A program made the translations under genes and the position numbers. Positions 1 through 5,484 of a stretch of 5,484 bases of DNA are shown here, one piece after another. Numbering within the stretch: the first letter of the stretch is position 1; each line of letters starts with the position of its first letter. Source of the DNA: Planctomycetota bacterium (GTDB lineage: Bacteria; Planctomycetota; UBA1135; UBA2386); contig JAGQRA010000758.1 in the NCBI GenBank assembly GCA_020425885.1, forward strand, positions 1 through 5,484, read 5' to 3'. The notes under the pieces were generated by a model. The model was not told where the DNA came from, ran no database searches, and saw only the letters and a program-made list of their open reading frames with translations.

Positions 1-85
1 GACCTATCGCTAGTGCCCCGGGCCCCCGTCACAATGCCCACCATGTCCTGCAGGCATCGTCCGACGCTCCGACTCCCCTCCTCTC

Positions 86-90
86 AGGAG
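86..90 (+). promoter_or_regulatory. Ribosome binding site of the decaheme cytochrome
   Basis: AGGAG lies 3 bases before ATG 94 and 6 bases before ATG 97. The spacing favours 97 as the main start and argues against the in-frame GTG at 13, which has no comparable site in view. The remaining leader (1-85) shows no gene, hairpin or promoter that I could defend. Confidence 0.7.
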
Positions 91-96
91 ACCATG

Positions 97-189
97 ATGA
101 CGACTCGTCACCTTGTTGATCCGGCGACCTGCGGCCGTCGGATCGTCGCCGCCACGTTCGCCCTCGCGCTGCTGATGGCCACCTCGTGC
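97..189 (+). other. Lipoprotein signal peptide with lipobox cysteine
   Basis: Residues 1-31 of the cytochrome. A basic region with Arg14 and Arg15 is followed by a hydrophobic core (IVAATFALALLM) and then A-T-S-C, with Cys31 encoded at 187-189. The residue after the cysteine is Asn, not the Asp that marks inner-membrane retention in enterobacteria, and a Ser/Asn-rich linker follows, both consistent with outer-membrane sorting. The lipobox is weaker than the consensus L-A-G-C, so cleavage by signal peptidase II is likely but not certain. There is also a cysteine at residue 12, inside the region to be removed. Confidence 0.7.
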
Positions 190-2940
190 AACAGCAGCAA
201 CTCCGACTCGATCTCGACCGCGGTGGCCGACGAGCCGGTGGTCGGGGCCGAGGACGCGCTGCCCGGCGTCGCCGTCACCATCGAAGCGGTGCGCGGCACC
301 GGCACCGACGGCAAGGCACGCGTCGGCGACCTGCTGGCCGTCGACTTCAAGATCGCCACCGATGAAGGCGATCCGCTCGAGCTGTCGACGTTCGCGCGCG
401 GCGCCATCATGGTCTCGGGCCCGACGTTCAACTACAGCCGCGTCATCGCCTCGCAGTCGGATGTCGTCGCGATGTCGAAGAAGCGCGGGCTCGGCGCCTA
501 CACCTACACCTTCACGGTGCCGATCCCGACGACCTACCTCGCCCCGCTCAACGACACGACGAGCCTTTCCGACGGCGAGATGACGGGCGAGGAGCTGCTC
601 GACGGCACCTACACGGTCGCGCTCGAGCTGCGCAAGGACTACACGATCGAGGACGAGACCTACGAGGATCCGGGCAACGCGACGTTCGACTTCCTGCTCG
701 GTTCGGCCGAAACGCTGGCGCCGCGCGACGTCGTCACGATGGCGAACTGCAACCAGTGCCACACCCGGCTCACGGTCCACGGCGGCAACCGCACCGGACT
801 CGGCAACTGCCTGGTCTGCCACACCGCGGGCGCCGAGGACGGCAACGACCCCTCGAGCGGCGGCGGCACGCCTGGCGTGACCATCGAGTTCAAGGTGCTG
901 ATCCACAAGATTCACGCCGGCGCCGCGCTGCCGTCCGTGAACGGCCTCACGACCGATCCCGACGGCCGGCGTAACTACGACGGCGGCGAGAAGGACTACA
1001 TCGTCCAGGGTTTCCGCGCCTCGCTGCACGACTACAGCAAGGTCGTGTTCCCGGTGTGGCCGACGCTGGCGTCGGCGATGCCGGTCGACAAGGGCTACTC
1101 GACGCTGCCGGACTACAAGCAGGACAAGGAGGACGCCGTTCTGCGTGGCCCCGTCGCCTGCGGTAAGTGCCACGGTGACCCCGACGGTGACGGCCCGCTG
1201 CCGGCGCCCGCCCAGGGCGACCTCGCCTACACCCAGCCGTCGCGCCGGGCCTGCGGCTCGTGCCACGACGACTGGGACCCGACGCTGCCGTACCGTTCGA
1301 ACAACATCACGATGCAGCCGCAGCCGCATGACTCCGACTGCAAGAAGTGCCACGGCCTCAGCGGCCACTGGCTCGATGTCATCGACGCGCACACGCACCC
1401 GCTGCTGTCGGCGCAGGCCGAGGGCCTGGTGTTCGACGTGCTGGCCGTCAGCGATGTCGGCGGCACGATCAACGGCAAGTTCGAGACCAACGAGAACATC
1501 CGCGTCACGATGACGATCAAGGACAAGGACGGCAACGACGTCGCCGCCTCGAGCCTGACCCGCATCGAAGCCGTGCTCAGCGGTCCGACCGGCAACCCGA
1601 ACCTGATGCACCTCGTGCAGATCCCGCCCGCCGATCTCGGCGCCCAGGCGACCTACGACTTCAACCTGCCGCAGAACTACTACTACGAGTCGATCGGCAA
1701 CAGCACGACCTCCGGCAGCGAGTCGTTCGGCACGATGCACGTGCCGCACTGGGAGAACAGCGACGCCGAGGCGTTGCTGCTGCGCACCGGCAAGACGACG
1801 GCGACGACGTTGGCCGCCGACGCGCCGGCGCTGCAGAACTACATCGACGTGCAGCCGGGCCTCGGCAGCAGCTTCCCGGCCGGCGAGTACATCGTGCTCG
1901 AAGACCTCGACGGCGGCCGGCGCGAGCACATGCGCATCCGCCGGGTCGAAGGCGACCGCCTCTGGTTCTCCTCGATCTACAACCAGGACTACGCGCCGAG
2001 CCTGCGCAACACCCACCTCAGCGGCACCAGCGTCGAGAAGGTGACCGTGAGCGAGATCCCGAGTTCGAAGTACTCGCTCAACCCGGTCACCGGCGTGTTC
2101 ACCGAGGCCTTCGGGCAGGAGTTCGGCACCGGTGAGGTGCTCGCGACCTATACCTCCGACTACGTCGTGCCCGCGGTCTACCCCGGCACCCTCAACGACT
2201 CGCCGGATCTCGACCAGAGCTGGGGCGACTGGATCGGCCTGCCGGTGCTGTCCGGCACCTACAAGCTCGGCATCCACGGCCGGCGCTCGATCACGGTCGG
2301 CACCGCGCCCGACACGACCACCTACGCCGAGGCCTCCGAGCCCGCGGTGACCATGTTGCTGTTCGGCACGGCGACCGAGATCGAGACCTCGAGCCGGCTC
2401 GACAGCACGGCCAGCTGCAACAACTGCCACACCGACATCCAGTTCCACGGCGGCAACCGCCGCGGCGTCGACACCTGCCTGCTGTGCCACGGCAATGCCG
2501 GCGCCGAGGACGCCGCCACCTACGTCTACGCCAGCGGCGCGGCGACGCCCGGCGTGACGATCGACTTCCGCACCATGCTGCACAAGATCCACCACGGCAA
2601 GGACCTCAGCGCCGGCGCGGACTACGCGGTCGTCGGCTTCGGCGGCAACAGCCACACCTACGAGGAGGTCGGCTTCCCGGCGATGCCCGGCGGCACACGC
2701 CATTGCGCCGCCTGCCACGGCGACGACAACACCGCCTGGGTCGAACCGGCCGAACGCTACCACCCGAACGCCGGGCTGCCGACCCGGGTCTGGCGCGCCG
2801 CCTGCGGCTCGTGCCACGACTCGACGGCCGAGCAGGCCCACATCGACGCCAACACCAGCAACTTCGGCTTCGAGGCCTGCACGATCTGCCACGGCGAAGG
2901 CAAGGAACACGAAGTCCGCACCGCGCACATCGTCCGCTGA
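97..2940 (+). CDS. OmcA/MtrC family decaheme c-type cytochrome, outer-membrane lipoprotein
   Basis: Predicted cell-surface multiheme cytochrome that carries electrons to extracellular acceptors such as metal oxides, shuttles or partner cells. The role is known for the family and inferred here. Seen directly (947 aa, numbered from 97): basic N-terminus and hydrophobic stretch (~16-29) ending in a weak lipobox, ATSC, with Cys31 as lipidation site; ten CXXCH heme motifs in two groups of five, at C218, C238, C355, C386, C415 and at C774, C794, C870, C903, C928. Extra histidines suitable as distal ligands (HGGNR after the first heme of each group, LIHKIH and MLHKIH, LHDY, HTH, AHI) suggest bis-His hemes. 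Order: beta domain I (~50-215), pentaheme II, beta domain III (~440-770), pentaheme IV, the MtrC/OmcA layout. Domain III is enlarged by ~160 residues. Start 97 lies 6 bases after AGGAG; ATG at 94 is equally in frame but only 3 bases away. GTG at 13 would bury the signal peptide. No mtrA- or mtrB-like neighbour is visible. Confidence 0.95.
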   Translation: MTTRHLVDPATCGRRIVAATFALALLMATSCNSSNSDSISTAVADEPVVGAEDALPGVAVTIEAVRGTGTDGKARVGDLLAVDFKIATDEGDPLELSTFARGAIMVSGPTFNYSRVIASQSDVVAMSKKRGLGAYTYTFTVPIPTTYLAPLNDTTSLSDGEMTGEELLDGTYTVALELRKDYTIEDETYEDPGNATFDFLLGSAETLAPRDVVTMANCNQCHTRLTVHGGNRTGLGNCLVCHTAGAEDGNDPSSGGGTPGVTIEFKVLIHKIHAGAALPSVNGLTTDPDGRRNYDGGEKDYIVQGFRASLHDYSKVVFPVWPTLASAMPVDKGYSTLPDYKQDKEDAVLRGPVACGKCHGDPDGDGPLPAPAQGDLAYTQPSRRACGSCHDDWDPTLPYRSNNITMQPQPHDSDCKKCHGLSGHWLDVIDAHTHPLLSAQAEGLVFDVLAVSDVGGTINGKFETNENIRVTMTIKDKDGNDVAASSLTRIEAVLSGPTGNPNLMHLVQIPPADLGAQATYDFNLPQNYYYESIGNSTTSGSESFGTMHVPHWENSDAEALLLRTGKTTATTLAADAPALQNYIDVQPGLGSSFPAGEYIVLEDLDGGRREHMRIRRVEGDRLWFSSIYNQDYAPSLRNTHLSGTSVEKVTVSEIPSSKYSLNPVTGVFTEAFGQEFGTGEVLATYTSDYVVPAVYPGTLNDSPDLDQSWGDWIGLPVLSGTYKLGIHGRRSITVGTAPDTTTYAEASEPAVTMLLFGTATEIETSSRLDSTASCNNCHTDIQFHGGNRRGVDTCLLCHGNAGAEDAATYVYASGAATPGVTIDFRTMLHKIHHGKDLSAGADYAVVGFGGNSHTYEEVGFPAMPGGTRHCAACHGDDNTAWVEPAERYHPNAGLPTRVWRAACGSCHDSTAEQAHIDANTSNFGFEACTICHGEGKEHEVRTAHIVR
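748..1353 (+). repeat. First pentaheme domain (heme motifs 1-5), first copy of internal duplication
   Basis: Residues 218-419 hold CNQCH, CLVCH, CGKCH, CGSCH and CKKCH. The first part (CNQCH, then HGGNR, CLVCH, AGAED, TPGVTIEF, LIHKIH) matches the second domain (CNNCH, HGGNR, CLLCH, AGAED, TPGVTIDF, MLHKIH) nearly residue for residue. The copy here is longer: 112 residues separate hemes 2 and 3, against 71 in the second domain. At DNA level 776-792 is identical to 2444-2460 (17 bases), and 1249-1269 is identical to 2800-2820 (21 bases); both pairs lie over heme-domain codons. Confidence 0.9.
1681..2160 (+). other. ~160-residue insertion in beta domain III of the cytochrome
   Basis: Domains I and III share landmarks: an SGPT motif (residues 107-110 and 495-498), then a Pro/Tyr-rich strand, then LDGTYTVAL (from ~168) or LSGTYKLGI (from ~718). 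The two landmarks are 62 residues apart in domain I and 224 apart in domain III, so about 162 residues are extra. The added stretch (roughly residues 529-688) has no heme motif and no cysteine. It reads as beta-rich, with YIVLEDLDGG, MRIRRVEGDRLWFSS and KVTVSEIPSSKYSLNP. Its function is unknown to me; a surface or interface domain is a guess. The borders are approximate. Confidence 0.6.
2416..2892 (+). repeat. Second pentaheme domain (heme motifs 6-10), second copy of internal duplication
   Basis: Residues 774-932 hold CNNCH, CLLCH, CAACH, CGSCH and CTICH, followed by only 15 residues to the stop. Candidate distal ligands are in HGGNR, MLHKIHHG, SHTYEEV, RYHPNAG, QAHIDAN and the C-terminal KEHEV/TAHIVR. 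Similarity to the first domain is strongest around hemes 6 and 7 and around the RAACGSCHD motif of heme 9, which matches RRACGSCHD of heme 4. This is the twofold arrangement known from MtrC, MtrF and OmcA. Confidence 0.9.
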
Positions 2941-2952
2941 GAGGCCGAGAAG
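2940..2952 (+). promoter_or_regulatory. Likely ribosome binding region of ppdK in the 14-base intergenic gap
   Basis: Two purine-rich stretches precede ATG 2955: AGAGG at 2940-2944, overlapping the cytochrome stop codon, with 10 bases of spacing, and GAGAAG at 2947-2952, with 2 bases. Neither is ideal, but the inner in-frame ATG at 3024 has no purine-rich site at all. Placement against the upstream stop is compatible with translational coupling. No terminator-like hairpin is visible in the gap. Confidence 0.5.
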
Positions 2953-2954
2953 CC

Positions 2955-5484
<2,530 letters not shown>

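Noticed and set aside
13..96. Upstream in-frame extension of the cytochrome from a GTG at 13
   Set aside because: It would place 28 residues before the signal peptide, has no clear ribosome binding site, and ignores the AGGAG at 86-90 that precedes ATG 94/97.
1347..2135. Plus-strand second-frame open frame of 262 codons inside the cytochrome
   Set aside because: It is Arg-rich and out of frame within domains II-III of the cytochrome, whose reading frame is continuous and shows the repeated beta-domain landmarks. It has no motif of its own.
2941..2954. Possible terminator or promoter between the two genes
   Set aside because: Only 14 bases are available, with no inverted repeat, no T-run and no room for promoter elements. 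Any ppdK promoter would have to lie inside the cytochrome gene, where I see no defensible one.

Overview
The window is a high-GC bacterial segment with a strong preference for G or C at third codon positions. It carries two same-strand genes: a complete decaheme c-type cytochrome lipoprotein of the OmcA/MtrC family (97-2940), and the first ~843 codons of pyruvate, phosphate dikinase, ppdK (2955 to the window end). The phylum cannot be fixed from these two genes. An OmcA/MtrC-type cytochrome points to a Gram-negative bacterium capable of extracellular electron transfer or metal respiration; the GC content would fit a Myxococcota/deltaproteobacterial, acidobacterial or high-GC proteobacterial source (inference).

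Layout. Bases 1-96 are a short leader in which I can support only a ribosome binding site (AGGAG at 86-90). The cytochrome follows: a lipoprotein signal peptide, a first beta-rich domain, a first pentaheme domain, a second beta-rich domain with a ~160-residue insertion, and a second pentaheme domain. The two halves are recognisably duplicated, and all ten CXXCH motifs are intact. After a 14-base gap, with no terminator visible, ppdK begins. It has an N-terminal extension of about 23 residues, an intact ATP-grasp domain, the phosphohistidine domain (His491), and most of the PEP/pyruvate TIM barrel. It runs off the right edge before the catalytic cysteine motif.

How they work together. The cytochrome should sit on the outer membrane and pass electrons to extracellular acceptors. 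PPDK acts in the cytoplasm, interconverting pyruvate, ATP and phosphate with PEP, AMP and pyrophosphate. The 14-base spacing suggests co-transcription, but no direct biochemical link is known to me. The usual partners of an MtrC-type protein (an MtrA-like periplasmic cytochrome and an MtrB-like porin) are not in the window and could lie upstream. Very long open frames on the minus strand (10-3141 and 2757-5390) are compositional shadows and are not annotated.
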